A stretch of 64,000 nt of DNA. It comes from Clostridium lundense DSM 17049. Lineage in GTDB: Bacteria; Bacillota; Clostridia; Clostridiales; Clostridiaceae. Location: positions 7,487 through 71,486 of the forward strand of contig NZ_JHVC01000019.1 in the NCBI RefSeq assembly GCF_000619945.1, written 5' to 3'. A program made the position numbers and the translations under genes. The notes under the pieces were generated by a model that worked only from the letters and a program-made list of their open reading frames with translations, did no database searches and was not told the DNA's origin. Every line of letters begins with the position of its first letter. Position 1 is the stretch's first letter. Shown here piece by piece: positions 1 to 8,812 of this stretch.

Positions 1-300
1 AGCTTGAATATTAGAGATAGCATAATTGTTATTAATAAATTCAATGTCACCAATTACACTTAAGGGCTTGTAAAATCTTAGCAAAAGCGACTTGCCATTC
101 TTTAGTAAAAGATATACTTTAATTTTGCCATGAACTAAAAAATAAAAATATTTTAGTGTATCGTTGCATTTGCAAATATATTCATTTTTATTAAAGCTAA
201 GAAGTTCCATATATGGAGTTAAGTCTTTAAGAAAGAAGCTGTTAATATTGTATTTATCTATATAATGTTTCAATTTCATATTATCATTAACTTTTTCCAA
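1..300 (-). CDS. CRP/FNR-like transcriptional regulator, N-terminal part (runs off left edge)
   Basis: The reverse strand is open from a TTG at 300 to the window edge. The TTG is preceded by a GAGGTGA ribosome site at a good distance. The 100 visible residues form the start of a cyclic-nucleotide-binding beta barrel: a short helical N-terminus, then a segment containing FYFLVHGKIKVYLL and a GDIEF turn, as in CRP/FNR sensors. The helix-turn-helix lies outside the window. The gene is divergent from two YdcZ-type transporter genes, and two GACAT/GTC palindromes lie between them, so it probably controls those genes and itself. The ligand is unknown. Confidence 0.75.
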   Translation of the reverse strand, partial: MEKVNDNMKLKHYIDKYNINSFFLKDLTPYMELLSFNKNEYICKCNDTLKYFYFLVHGKIKVYLLLKNGKSLLLRFYKPLSVIGDIEFINNNYAISNIQA

Positions 301-345
301 TGTTAATCACCTCATATAATATTATAAATTATTAGTTGAAATTAT

Positions 346-417
346 GACATATGTCCTATTATATATAATTATTTGTATGATAACCTTGAGTAAGAAAGAA
401 TAATTAGACATCGGTCT
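346..417. promoter_or_regulatory. Two CRP-type operator-like palindromes
   Basis: GACATATGTC at 346-355 is a perfect palindrome. AGACATCGGTCT at 406-417 is a second one with the same GACAT..GTC outline. Both are followed by (C)TATTA. They sit between a divergent CRP-like regulator and the YdcZ-type pair. A third site of the same type, GGACATTTGTCC, precedes another CRP-like gene at 41213-41224. Binding by these regulators is inferred. Confidence 0.5.
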
Positions 418-455
418 ATTATTTTTGAATATGCCTTAAGGAATGGGGGAATTGA

Positions 456-878
456 ATGTATAAGCTAAGTGCAGTAGTTATAGGATTTTTAATTGCCATA
501 ATGGTAACTATTAATGGCACTTTATCTAAAGGAATAGGAGACTATAAATCAGTATTAATAATCCATATAGTAGGCCTTATAGCTGTAAGCTTTGTATTAC
601 TTTTAAGAAAGGAAAAGCTAAAGATTAAAGAAAAATTACCAATATACCTTTTTAGTGCAGGAGCTATTGGAGTTTTCGTAGTGCTTTTTAACAATATCAC
701 TTTTAACAAATTAGGAGCATCCCTTACTTTGTCATTAGGATTGTTTGGTCAACTTATTATGTCTGGAATAATAGATCATTTTGGATTATTTGGTATGGAA
801 GTTAGTAAATTCAAACCTAAAAAGACAATAGGTTTTTTTATGGTGCTTATAGGAATAATCGTGATGGTAGTATATTAG
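456..878 (+). CDS. YdcZ/DUF606-type small DMT transporter, first of a pair
   Basis: This is a 140-residue, very hydrophobic protein with about four or five membrane helices and almost no soluble part. It fits the YdcZ (DUF606) family of the drug/metabolite transporter superfamily. The start ATG follows a GGGGGA ribosome site. A second member begins 10 bases after its stop, so the two probably form a hetero-oligomer, as paired small DMT proteins often do. The substrate cannot be read from the sequence. The divergent CRP-like gene is the likely regulator. Confidence 0.8.
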   Translation: MYKLSAVVIGFLIAIMVTINGTLSKGIGDYKSVLIIHIVGLIAVSFVLLLRKEKLKIKEKLPIYLFSAGAIGVFVVLFNNITFNKLGASLTLSLGLFGQLIMSGIIDHFGLFGMEVSKFKPKKTIGFFMVLIGIIVMVVY

Positions 879-888
879 GAGGAGAGAT

Positions 889-1350
889 ATGGTGTATATA
901 GTACTTGCATTTATAACTGGAGCTATGGTTATTTTATCAATGGTAATAAACTCTCGATTAGGAAAGAAAATGGGAGTATTGCAAGGAACATTTATAAATT
1001 ATGTAGTAGGTTTAGTGGGGATTTTTATAGTACTACTTGTAAAAGAACGAGGAATAGTTATATTTACATATAAATTATATAATATTCCTGTATGGGCATA
1101 TTTAGGAGGGGTAATAGGTGTTATGGTAGTGGCTATATCTAATGTTGTAATACCTAAAATTCCAACTATATATTCAACCCTATTAATATTTATTGGACAA
1201 ATTGTAACAGGAATAGTTATAGATTTCATAACTGTTAATGTAGTTTCTAAAGGAAAAATTATAGGAAGTATTCTTATATTGGGAGGACTTTGGTATAACT
1301 TTTATATAGATAAACAAGAATTATCTAAGGAAGAAATTGAACAAGCCTAA
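889..1350 (+). CDS. YdcZ/DUF606-type small DMT transporter, second of a pair
   Basis: This is a 153-residue membrane protein of about five helices, with a short charged C-terminal tail (DKQELSKEEIEQA). It is similar in plan to the preceding gene. An AGGAGGAGAG ribosome site overlaps the end of the first gene, so the two are one transcription unit. YdcZ proteins are thought to export small molecules, but no substrate is established here. No clear terminator follows in the 136 bases before the HD-GYP gene. Confidence 0.8.
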   Translation: MVYIVLAFITGAMVILSMVINSRLGKKMGVLQGTFINYVVGLVGIFIVLLVKERGIVIFTYKLYNIPVWAYLGGVIGVMVVAISNVVIPKIPTIYSTLLIFIGQIVTGIVIDFITVNVVSKGKIIGSILILGGLWYNFYIDKQELSKEEIEQA

Positions 1351-1486
1351 ATTCTTGCTAAATTAGCTAATTAACGACTTTAAACATAATCGTGTTATTG
1401 TAAAATAATTCATAAAATGTTATTATTAATACAAAAGTTACAAAATATTAAAGCGATTTTAGTTTTGCGTTAAGGGGTTGATGGGA

Positions 1487-2551
1487 ATGACCAATAGAAT
1501 AGTTTGTACTAATGTAAACGATTTAGTACCGGGAATGATTGTTGCTGAGAATATAGTGACTAATAATTCTATCTTGGTATCTAAGGGAGTAGAAATTACT
1601 GATGGTATAATAAGAAAGTTAAAAAGGGTCTATTTTCAAAGTACTTTACCAATATATGATTTAAATGATAATAAAGAAGATACTAGAAAAAGTGATAAAA
1701 AAACAATAGAAGAAGTTCAATCAAGTGTGAAAAGGTTTTCTCAGAATATTGAGAATATGTTTCAACATATTAAATGTGATGGCAGAGCTAATATGAATGA
1801 AATAAGAAATTTTTCTAAAAAAATTATGAATGAACTAGATTCTCCAAGCACTATAGTTAAAAATATAGTTTTGGAAGGTAGTGGGGAAGATTGTATATTT
1901 AAGCATTCCGTAAATGTAGCGGCTTTAAGTTTACTTTTGGGTAAATGGATATGCTATGATAAAATAAAATTAAACTTACTAGTTTATTCAGCTATATTGC
2001 ACGATTTTGGTAAGAGCAAAATAGATAATAGTATATTAAATAAACCAACAAGACTTACAGAAAGAGAGAGGGAAGAAATAAGAAAACATCCAGTAATAGC
2101 TTATAATTTAGTCAAAAATATGACTCTTTTAAATTCATCTGTTGGATATGGAATATTAATGCATCATGAAAGACTTGATGGTTCGGGATATCCTTTAGGG
2201 TTAAAGGGGGACAGAATAAATGAATTTGCAAAAATTATAGCTATAGCGGATACTTTTGATGCATTGAATTCTGATAGAATTTATAGAAAAAAAGCAGATC
2301 CTTTTAGTGCATTAGAGATTATTCAAAGAAATAGTTTAGGAAAATTAGATTATAATTACAGCAAAATATTTATAGAACATATAATAAATTATTATATAGG
2401 AGAGAGAGTTTTGCTTAATAATGATTGTATATGTAAAATAATACATATCGATATAAATAACTTGTCATGCCCGTTGCTTCTTAGTAACGATAACTTTATA
2501 GATTTAAAGGAACATAGAAATTTAAGAGTTACATCTCTAGTTATAGACTAA
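1487..2551 (+). CDS. HD-GYP domain phosphohydrolase
   Basis: The 354-residue protein has an N-terminal region of about 120 residues of the type often found before HD-GYP domains. The C-terminal catalytic domain carries the HD pair in LHDFGKSKI (about residue 173) and the GYP signature in HHERLDGSGYP (about residue 228). HD-GYP proteins usually hydrolyse cyclic di-GMP in the cytoplasm. I chose ATG 1487 because AAGGGG (1472-1477) lies nine bases upstream. A TTG at 1478 and an ATG at 1481 are in frame but sit too close to that site. A strong hairpin ends the gene. Confidence 0.85.
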   Translation: MTNRIVCTNVNDLVPGMIVAENIVTNNSILVSKGVEITDGIIRKLKRVYFQSTLPIYDLNDNKEDTRKSDKKTIEEVQSSVKRFSQNIENMFQHIKCDGRANMNEIRNFSKKIMNELDSPSTIVKNIVLEGSGEDCIFKHSVNVAALSLLLGKWICYDKIKLNLLVYSAILHDFGKSKIDNSILNKPTRLTEREREEIRKHPVIAYNLVKNMTLLNSSVGYGILMHHERLDGSGYPLGLKGDRINEFAKIIAIADTFDALNSDRIYRKKADPFSALEIIQRNSLGKLDYNYSKIFIEHIINYYIGERVLLNNDCICKIIHIDINNLSCPLLLSNDNFIDLKEHRNLRVTSLVID

Positions 2552-2554
2552 TTA

Positions 2555-2580
2555 AAAAAGACGACAATTGTCGTCTTTTT
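2555..2580. terminator. Bidirectional terminator between convergent genes
   Basis: A perfect stem GACGACAATTGTCGTC is flanked by A5 on the left and T5 on the right. It can end both the HD-GYP gene and the leftward holin-like gene that stops at 2586. Confidence 0.9.
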
Positions 2581-2585
2581 ATATA

Positions 2586-2948
2586 TTACATAACTCTGCC
2601 TGGTAATATAGCATCTATTATTCCAATAACTATTGCAGCTAATATAGCGCCTATTATAGATACCCTCATGTTAGGAACTATAAATTGCGTTATGTATATT
2701 ATTATAGCCGCAATAACAAATCCCTTGAAGCCTTTTCCAAAAGGCGAAGCATCAACACCCATAAGACTTTCTACTAAAGCATCTATCAATGTTATTACAA
2801 CTGCTGCTAGTAACATTGACCACATTCCTGTAATACTAAAGCCAGGAGTAAAAAAGGATGTTACGCCTAAAACAATTGCTGTTAATATAAGCCTTATTAT
2901 ATAGTGCATTATACCTGGCCTTTCTCTTTCAGTGTTTTTATCACCCAT
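2586..2948 (-). CDS. Small membrane protein of the phage holin 4-2 (YvlD-like) family
   Basis: The 120-residue protein has a short polar N-terminus (MGDKNTERERPG) and four predicted membrane helices. A central DALVESLMGVD and GKGFKGFV loop separates them, as in the YvlD/Phage_holin_4_2 family. Chromosomal members are not phage holins and are often tied to envelope stress. The ATG is preceded by an AGGAGG-like site on the reverse strand. It is transcribed alone towards the HD-GYP gene. Confidence 0.7.
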   Translation of the reverse strand: MGDKNTERERPGIMHYIIRLILTAIVLGVTSFFTPGFSITGMWSMLLAAVVITLIDALVESLMGVDASPFGKGFKGFVIAAIIIYITQFIVPNMRVSIIGAILAAIVIGIIDAILPGRVM

Positions 2949-3102
2949 AATTTTTATCCTCCTTTATAAAGTAGATAATTGATATACATATATTATGTGC
3001 ATAAAAACTAAAAATATTTAAAAAATTTTTAATGTAATTTTAATGTTTTAAAGTTATAATAAAATTAATAACAAATGTTGAAATATGGAGGGAAAAATAC
3101 TA

Positions 3103-3765
3103 ATGGAAATTTTATCAAATTTTATTGATGTAATATTACATATTGATAAGTATTTAAATGTAATAATACAAAACTATGGCATTTGGACCTATGCACTACT
3201 TTTTACAATTATTTTTTGTGAAACTGGATTAGTAGTAATGCCATTTTTACCAGGGGACTCTGTTCTTTTTGCAACAGGTGCGTTAGCAGCTTCAGGATCA
3301 ATGAATATATTAACGCTTTTTGTCATATTTTATGTATCAGCTATATTAGGTGATACAGTTAATTATTATATTGGAAAAAAGGTTGGATATAAAATTTTAG
3401 AAAAAGAAGAGGTTAAGTTTATTAATAAGGAATATTTAAAAAAGGCACATAAATTCTACCAAAAGCATGGAGCTATTACCATAGTTTTAGCTAGATTTAT
3501 ACCTATAATAAGAACTTTTGCACCATTTGTTGCAGGGGTTGGAGAAATGTCTTATCCAAAGTTTATTACCTACAACTTTTTAGGTGGACTAGTATGGGTA
3601 TCATTATTTTTAGGTGGAGGATACTTCTTTGGAAACTTGCCGTTTATTAAACAGAACTTTTCTCATGTTTTAATAGGAATTATAATAGTTTCTGTTTTAC
3701 CAGCAGTTATTGGTTTTATAAAAGAAAAGAGAAATGCTGGAGTTAATGAAGGAGAGGCCGCATAA
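3103..3765 (+). CDS. DedA/SNARE-associated family membrane protein
   Basis: The 220-residue protein carries DedA family marks: an FxxExG-like motif in CETGLVVMPFLPGDS near the N-terminus, and a later ARFIPIIRTFAPFVAGVGEM segment, with several membrane helices. DedA proteins are membrane transporters or scramblases implicated in recycling of undecaprenyl phosphate or lipids. I place the start at ATG 3103, ten bases after GGAGGG (3087-3092). The ATG at 3085 would overlap the ribosome site. The C-terminus is charged. A dispersed repeat follows the stop codon directly. Confidence 0.87.
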   Translation: MEILSNFIDVILHIDKYLNVIIQNYGIWTYALLFTIIFCETGLVVMPFLPGDSVLFATGALAASGSMNILTLFVIFYVSAILGDTVNYYIGKKVGYKILEKEEVKFINKEYLKKAHKFYQKHGAITIVLARFIPIIRTFAPFVAGVGEMSYPKFITYNFLGGLVWVSLFLGGGYFFGNLPFIKQNFSHVLIGIIIVSVLPAVIGFIKEKRNAGVNEGEAA

Positions 3766-4133
3766 AAAAGAGCGAAGCACTTTTTTAGAGCACAGAGCAT
3801 AGATGACAGAGTACAGATAAGAAGAATTTTTCGCCATTGACATTACGAAAAATTTAAAATAGAGCTTATACCGAGGTTATTTTAAAAACGCCTATGAGAT
3901 TAAAAAACTGATTTCTGTATTAAACAGGAATCAGTTTTTAATTTCATATATTAATTGCAGTCATAGGATAAGTTCTTCTAATCTTCAGCCATTTTCAACT
4001 CTCAATTTTAAATTTACAATAGCGAAAGGGAAAAAGTCTCTATTACAATTCAATCCTGGTTATTCACTTCTAAAAATTCTCTGTACTCTGTGCTCTGTAA
4101 TCTGCACTCTGAAAAAAATTGGTCACAATTTTT
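3766..4133. repeat. Dispersed inverted-repeat element, copy A
   Basis: This 368-base gap between convergent genes has no coding sequence. Its left part (TTTTTTAGAGCACAGAG, 3781-3797, then GACAGAGTACAGAT) is the inverted counterpart of its right part (CTCTGTACTCTGTGCTCTG, then GGTCACAATTTTTT). A hairpin, AAACTGATTTCTG paired with CAGGAATCAGTTT, lies at about 3905-3940. A second element with the same ends but different interior lies at 36808-37125. Both fill a convergent-gene gap and abut stop codons. It looks like a non-autonomous, MITE-like intergenic repeat. Exact ends are uncertain. Confidence 0.6.
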
Positions 4134-5276
4134 TTATTGCAGGCTATGAATAGTTCCTCTATATATTTCTTTGCCTTCAATTTTTATATTTAATTCTTTC
4201 TCATATTTTCTAATAAGTGAAGTTTCTTTTTCTGTGACTACAGAAATAGCAGTACCTAAGTTTCCAGCTCTGCCAGTTCTGCCTACTCTATGTAAATATT
4301 CTTTTGGATCCTCAGATAAATCTAAATTAAATATATGAGATACACCTTTTACGTCTAAGCCTCTAGCAGCTAAATCTGAAGCTATTAAAAGCTGAATTTT
4401 ACCTTGTCTAAAACCTTCTAAGGCTTTCTTACGTTCTTCTTTTGAAGCACTTCCATATATTGCATAGGCGTTAATATGATGGTATTGAAGTTTTAATGTA
4501 GTCAATTCTATTTCTTCACCTTTATTAATAAACACAATAGCTTTTTCAGGTTTTATTGAGGCTACTAATTTTCTTAAAGTTTCAATTTTATCTCTTTGTT
4601 CTGCGACAAAATACATGTGGTTAATGCTAGGGTTAACTACTATTTTTTCTTCAGCTTTTATAAATTTTGCTTCCTTCATTAAATCTTTTGCTATATTGAG
4701 TGTTCTTTCATTTATAGTAGCTGAAAATACCATTAGTTGTCTGTCTCTCATGGTAGTCTTTATAACATCTTTTACTCCAGATAGATTTCTTTCATCAAGT
4801 AATCTATCGCCTTCATCTATAACAATAGTTTTAATAGTATGAGCTGTTATTTTTTTCTTTTTTATAAGTTCAAATATTCTTCCAGTAGAACCTACAATTA
4901 TATGAGGTTTTTCTTTTAATTTTTCAATTTGTCTTTTTATATTTACTTCTCCTATAATAGGGGTAGAAGTTATAGGCATTTCAGAGTTTTTAGATAAAAG
5001 TTTTATTTCATTATCTATTTGCATAACTAATTCATGAGTTGGAGCTAATATAATTGCCTGCATTTCTCTTTTAGTTGCATCTACTTTTTGAAATATAGGA
5101 AGTAAATAAGCTAAAGTTTTCCCACTTCCTGTTTCAGATTGCCCTATTATATCTATATTTTCTAATGCTAATGGAATTGCTTTTATCTGTATATCTGTAG
5201 GTTCAGATATACCTTCTTTCTTTAAACCTTCTACTAATTTTGAATCTAAATTTAATTTATCAAATGAATTTACCAT
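4134..5276 (-). CDS. DEAD-box family ATP-dependent RNA helicase with a DEGD motif II
   Basis: The 380-residue protein holds only the two helicase lobes. Visible motifs are the Q-motif region GISEPTDIQIKAIP, Walker A SETGSGKT (about 47-54), PTHELV (motif Ia), DEGD (154-157), SAT (185-187), and HRVGRTGRAG (329-338). Motif II is DEGD instead of DEAD, and motif Ia is PTHEL instead of PTREL. Such enzymes unwind short RNA duplexes in ribosome assembly or mRNA turnover. I chose ATG 5276, with an AAGGAG site just upstream; a longer reading frame to 5303 would cover that site. There is no long C-terminal RNA-binding tail. Confidence 0.9.
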   Translation of the reverse strand: MVNSFDKLNLDSKLVEGLKKEGISEPTDIQIKAIPLALENIDIIGQSETGSGKTLAYLLPIFQKVDATKREMQAIILAPTHELVMQIDNEIKLLSKNSEMPITSTPIIGEVNIKRQIEKLKEKPHIIVGSTGRIFELIKKKKITAHTIKTIVIDEGDRLLDERNLSGVKDVIKTTMRDRQLMVFSATINERTLNIAKDLMKEAKFIKAEEKIVVNPSINHMYFVAEQRDKIETLRKLVASIKPEKAIVFINKGEEIELTTLKLQYHHINAYAIYGSASKEERKKALEGFRQGKIQLLIASDLAARGLDVKGVSHIFNLDLSEDPKEYLHRVGRTGRAGNLGTAISVVTEKETSLIRKYEKELNIKIEGKEIYRGTIHSLQ

Positions 5277-5504
5277 ATCTATCTCCTTTAAAATTAAATA
5301 CACTATTTAAATAATATTGGTATATTATTAGTATTAAAAACTTCTATAATTCTATACTTAGCTTATGTTTTTGTCAATAAATTATAATGTCGATTAATGT
5401 ATAAAAATAAAGAAAAATATATAAATAAGTTCAAAAAACATACGACAATATATAAAATAAGAAATAAGTTACATAGCATAGAAAAAGTTGGGGGGCGTGA
5501 TAAA

Positions 5505-7202
5505 ATGCATATATCTAAATTATTAAAAATTATTCAAAGTACATTCATATTAATAATACTTGCTCTTATAGGAATAGTATATTATTTAAACATTAGTTAC
5601 AATGAGGAAAGAAAAACAGTAAATACTCAGATGGAATTGAAGCAATTAGGAATAGATTTAGGTACGGCTTCCGATTATTTAACTGACCAAGCTAGAAGAT
5701 ATGTACAGTTTGGAGAAGAAAAATATTATAATAACTATTGGAAAGAAGTTAATGAAACAAAAACTCGTGATAAAGTAGTGAGTAGGTTGAAGGAATTAAA
5801 CACACCACAAAATGAGTTGGAATTAATAGAAAAAGCTAAACAAAATTCTGATGGTTTAATTGCTGTGGAGGAAGAATCTTTTAAAGCAACAAAGAACAAA
5901 GATTTTGATAAGGCAAGAAAACTCATGTTTGGAAAGGAATATGACAACTATAAAGATGAAATAAAAAAGCCTATATCAGAATTTCAAGAAAAGATGAACA
6001 ATAGAGCTGCAAAGCAAACAGAGGATATAGGAAATAGAGTGAAAGTATTATTAGTTATAACTAATATGCTAATAGTCCTTATAGGAATAATTATAATTTT
6101 AGCACTTATAGTACTTAATAAGAAAATATCAAAGCCTATCAATAAAATTAAAGAGGAATTAAATAATTTAGCACAGCGTGGTGGAGATTTAACCCAAAAA
6201 ATAAATGTAAATTCTAAGGATGAAATAGGGGAGCTTTCCCACATTATAAATGATTTCTTAGAAACCCTTAGAAAAATGCTTTTAGTTGTTAAAAGCAATT
6301 CTTTAAATATAGAACAAAATTCTTCAAGTTTAAATTCTATTTCAGAAGAAATGTCCATTTCTTCTAAAAATGTATCAATAGCCATAAGTGATGTAGCTAG
6401 TGGTACAGGAGATCAAGCACAGGATTTAGTAAATATAACCTCAGCGCTAAATGATTTTGCAAAAGAGCTTAATGAAATGATAGATTCAATAGGAAACATA
6501 AATAGAAGTTCAGTAATAATTGAAAGTACTGCAAATGAAAGTTCAGATAATATGGCATCTTTAATAGAATCTGTAAAGAAAGTAGATAATAATTTTAAAA
6601 ACTTTGCTGAAAAAATAAATTTACTGGGAAGTAATATTGAAAAAGTAAATGAAATAACAAATATAATTAATAGTATCTCAGAACAAACTAATCTTTTAGC
6701 TTTAAATGCAGCAATTGAAGCGGCAAGAGTAGGTGAAAGCGGAAAGGGATTTGCAGTAGTAGCAGAAGAAATTAGAAAGTTAGCTGGACAAAGTAGAGAA
6801 TCTGCTGAGGGTATTACAAACTTAATTAGTAATGTTTATAATGAAACTACTTCAATTGTTAGATCCTCTGAAGAAATAAATAAGGAGCTAGCAGATCAAG
6901 TAAATATTATAAATAATTCAATGAAATCTTTTGAAAATATATTAAACTCAATTGATGATATAATACCTAAGATTCAAAATTTAAATAATGGGTCTTCACA
7001 TTTGAATGAGGAAAAAGAAAATATTTTATGTAAGATAGAAAATTCTTCTTCTATAGCAGAAGAAGTATCTGCATCAGCGGAGGAGATATCAGCTTCTATT
7101 GAAGAGATGACTATACAGGCTAATAAGGTTGCCGATTCTTCAAAGGAACTTAAAAACATAACGGATACTATGATTGAAAGTATAAATAAGTTTAAACTAT
7201 AA
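5505..7202 (+). CDS. Methyl-accepting chemotaxis protein
   Basis: The 565-residue receptor has a membrane helix at about residues 9-30 and an extracellular helical sensor of about 150 residues resembling a four-helix bundle. A second membrane helix lies near residues 180-202. A HAMP segment and a long coiled-coil signalling domain follow. The hairpin tip reads [19 protein letters not shown], the CheA/CheW contact region of receptors. I start at ATG 5505 after a G-rich ribosome site (GGGGGGCG); upstream in-frame codons lack one. It stands alone and has its own terminator. Confidence 0.9.
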   Translation: MHISKLLKIIQSTFILIILALIGIVYYLNISYNEERKTVNTQMELKQLGIDLGTASDYLTDQARRYVQFGEEKYYNNYWKEVNETKTRDKVVSRLKELNTPQNELELIEKAKQNSDGLIAVEEESFKATKNKDFDKARKLMFGKEYDNYKDEIKKPISEFQEKMNNRAAKQTEDIGNRVKVLLVITNMLIVLIGIIIILALIVLNKKISKPINKIKEELNNLAQRGGDLTQKINVNSKDEIGELSHIINDFLETLRKMLLVVKSNSLNIEQNSSSLNSISEEMSISSKNVSIAISDVASGTGDQAQDLVNITSALNDFAKELNEMIDSIGNINRSSVIIESTANESSDNMASLIESVKKVDNNFKNFAEKINLLGSNIEKVNEITNIINSISEQTNLLALNAAIEAARVGESGKGFAVVAEEIRKLAGQSRESAEGITNLISNVYNETTSIVRSSEEINKELADQVNIINNSMKSFENILNSIDDIIPKIQNLNNGSSHLNEEKENILCKIENSSSIAEEVSASAEEISASIEEMTIQANKVADSSKELKNITDTMIESINKFKL

Positions 7203-7207
7203 ATATT

Positions 7208-7265
7208 ATTAGCCGTAATTATTTTGAGTTAATTAGCAAAATATTACGGCTAATATTTATTTTTA
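7208..7265 (+). terminator. Terminator after the chemoreceptor gene
   Basis: ATTAGCCGTAAT (7208-7219) pairs perfectly with ATTACGGCTAAT (7243-7254) and is followed by ATTTATTTTTA. Confidence 0.8.
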
Positions 7266-7370
7266 CCCAAAGTATAAACTTCTAATTGTAATATGTGTAA
7301 GAAAAATTTTAATTATTATATTATAATAGGGTTATTAGTATCAGAATATAAAAAATATGGATGTGAGAAC

Positions 7371-8168
7371 TTGGTAGATAATAAAAATGAAAATGTATTG
7401 ATAACAGGAGCATCTTCAGGAATAGGATATGAATTGGCTAAAGTGTTTGCTAAAAATGGTTATAATCTTATACTTGTAGCTAGAAGAGTAGATATATTAG
7501 AAGAATTAAAAGAAAGCTTATCAAAAGAGTATGATATAATGGTAAAAGTAATAGGAATAGATTTGATAAAGCCCAATTCAGTAGAGTATGTATTTGAACA
7601 AATTAAAAATTGTAAATTGAGTATAGATATACTTGTTAATAATGCTGGAATTGGAAGTTGTGGTCTTTTTAGTGAAACAAACTTAAAAAAAATTGAAGAT
7701 ACTATACAATTAAATATAACTGCCTTAACTAAGTGTACAAAATTTGCAGTAGATGAAATGCTTAAAAGAAAAAGTGGTAAAATATTAAATGTAGCTTCTA
7801 CAGGAGCTTATCAGCCAGGACCTTTAATTTCCGTATATTATGCAACAAAAGCTTATGTACTTTCTTTTTCCGAAGCTATTTATAATGAACTTAAACCATA
7901 TAATGTGACTGTAACAGCACTTTGTCCAGGAACTACAAGTACAGAGTTTTCGAAAAATGCAGGTAAAGGTGATTTGAAAAATGCTATGAGCGCTAGAAAA
8001 GTTGCAGAAATGGCTTATAAAGGTCTTATGAAAGACAAAAGAATTGTTATACCTGGGGCTTTAAATAAATTCTTAGTATGTATGTCTAAATTAATACCAA
8101 GAAGTCTATTAGCAATTATAGTAAGAAAAATTCAATACAAGGCTATAAAGGAAATGAAGAAGAGTTAG
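7371..8168 (+). CDS. Short-chain dehydrogenase/reductase
   Basis: The 265-residue protein is a classical SDR. The cofactor motif is TGASSGIG (residues 12-19), NNAG follows in LVNNAGIG, the catalytic serine lies in NVASTGAYQPG, and YYATK gives the Tyr/Lys pair (about 157-161). The substrate is unknown; the C-terminus, rich in basic and hydrophobic residues, may associate with membranes. I prefer TTG 7371 behind GGATGTGAG. The frame is open to ATG 7293, but that start lacks a ribosome site and would add 26 residues before the Rossmann fold. Confidence 0.85.
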   Translation: MVDNKNENVLITGASSGIGYELAKVFAKNGYNLILVARRVDILEELKESLSKEYDIMVKVIGIDLIKPNSVEYVFEQIKNCKLSIDILVNNAGIGSCGLFSETNLKKIEDTIQLNITALTKCTKFAVDEMLKRKSGKILNVASTGAYQPGPLISVYYATKAYVLSFSEAIYNELKPYNVTVTALCPGTTSTEFSKNAGKGDLKNAMSARKVAEMAYKGLMKDKRIVIPGALNKFLVCMSKLIPRSLLAIIVRKIQYKAIKEMKKS

Positions 8169-8220
8169 TTTAGTTATTAAATTAGAAATATATAGATGTT
8201 TAAGGGAGGATGAAGGTAAA

Positions 8221-8784
8221 ATGAGCTATGTGAATTGTGAAAGTATTGTAACCCATATTTTGAATGCAGGTGCAACCTATGCAAAATGTTTCAGTCCAAA
8301 CAATTTAGTGTTTTCAAATAAATTTAGAAACTATTGTGAAGAAAATTTATGCGGACATTATGGAACCAATTGGATGTGTCCTCCTGCAGTAGGTCCTATA
8401 GACGAATTAAAAGAAAAAGTAGTAAGATTTGAAAATGGTGTTGTATTTCAAAATGTAACAGAAGTAAGAGATATGAAGGATAAAGAAGGATTAGATAGAG
8501 CAAGGGATTCACATAATGATTTTTTAAGAAAAATATCTAAATTTCTTAGTGAAAAGTACAAGGATGTGGATATTTTTCCAATGGGAGCAGGGCATTGTGA
8601 AATATGTGAAAGATGTGCATATTTAGATAAAGAAAAATGCAGGCATCCAGAGATGGCATTACCTTCAGCAGAGGCATATGGTATTGACTTAGGAGAGCTA
8701 TTAAAGTCTTGCGGATTAAAATTTAGCTATTCAGAGAATTCTGTTGCTTATGTTTCATTAATATTATTTAATAATAAAGGATAG
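8221..8784 (+). CDS. DUF2284 cysteine-rich metal-binding protein
   Basis: The 187-residue protein has the cysteine pattern of DUF2284: YCEENLCGHYGTNWMCPPAVGP in the first third (split here as a description of Cys positions about 38, 43 and 52), then CEICERC and a further Cys in EKCRHPE around residues 129-142. Such proteins are predicted to bind a metal or iron-sulfur cluster in the cytoplasm. The specific role is unknown. An AGGGAGGATGAAGG ribosome region precedes the ATG. It lies 52 bases after the dehydrogenase and may be cotranscribed with it. A clear terminator follows. Confidence 0.8.
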   Translation: MSYVNCESIVTHILNAGATYAKCFSPNNLVFSNKFRNYCEENLCGHYGTNWMCPPAVGPIDELKEKVVRFENGVVFQNVTEVRDMKDKEGLDRARDSHNDFLRKISKFLSEKYKDVDIFPMGAGHCEICERCAYLDKEKCRHPEMALPSAEAYGIDLGELLKSCGLKFSYSENSVAYVSLILFNNKG

Positions 8785-8805
8785 CTTTTAAAAGCCATCC
8801 TTTTT
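8779..8805 (+). terminator. Terminator after the DUF2284 gene
   Basis: GGATAGCTTTT pairs with AAAAGCCATCC (one mismatch) and is followed by T5. It starts within the last codons of the DUF2284 gene. Confidence 0.85.
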
Positions 8806-8812
8806 CTTATTG

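Noticed and set aside
2586..2948. Prophage remnant suggested by the holin-like protein
   Set aside because: The family is widespread in chromosomes and no lysin, capsid, integrase or attachment site is nearby.
5984..6385. Reverse-strand open frame inside the first chemoreceptor gene
   Set aside because: The forward frame has clear receptor motifs over this range; the reverse frame lacks a ribosome site and any family resemblance.
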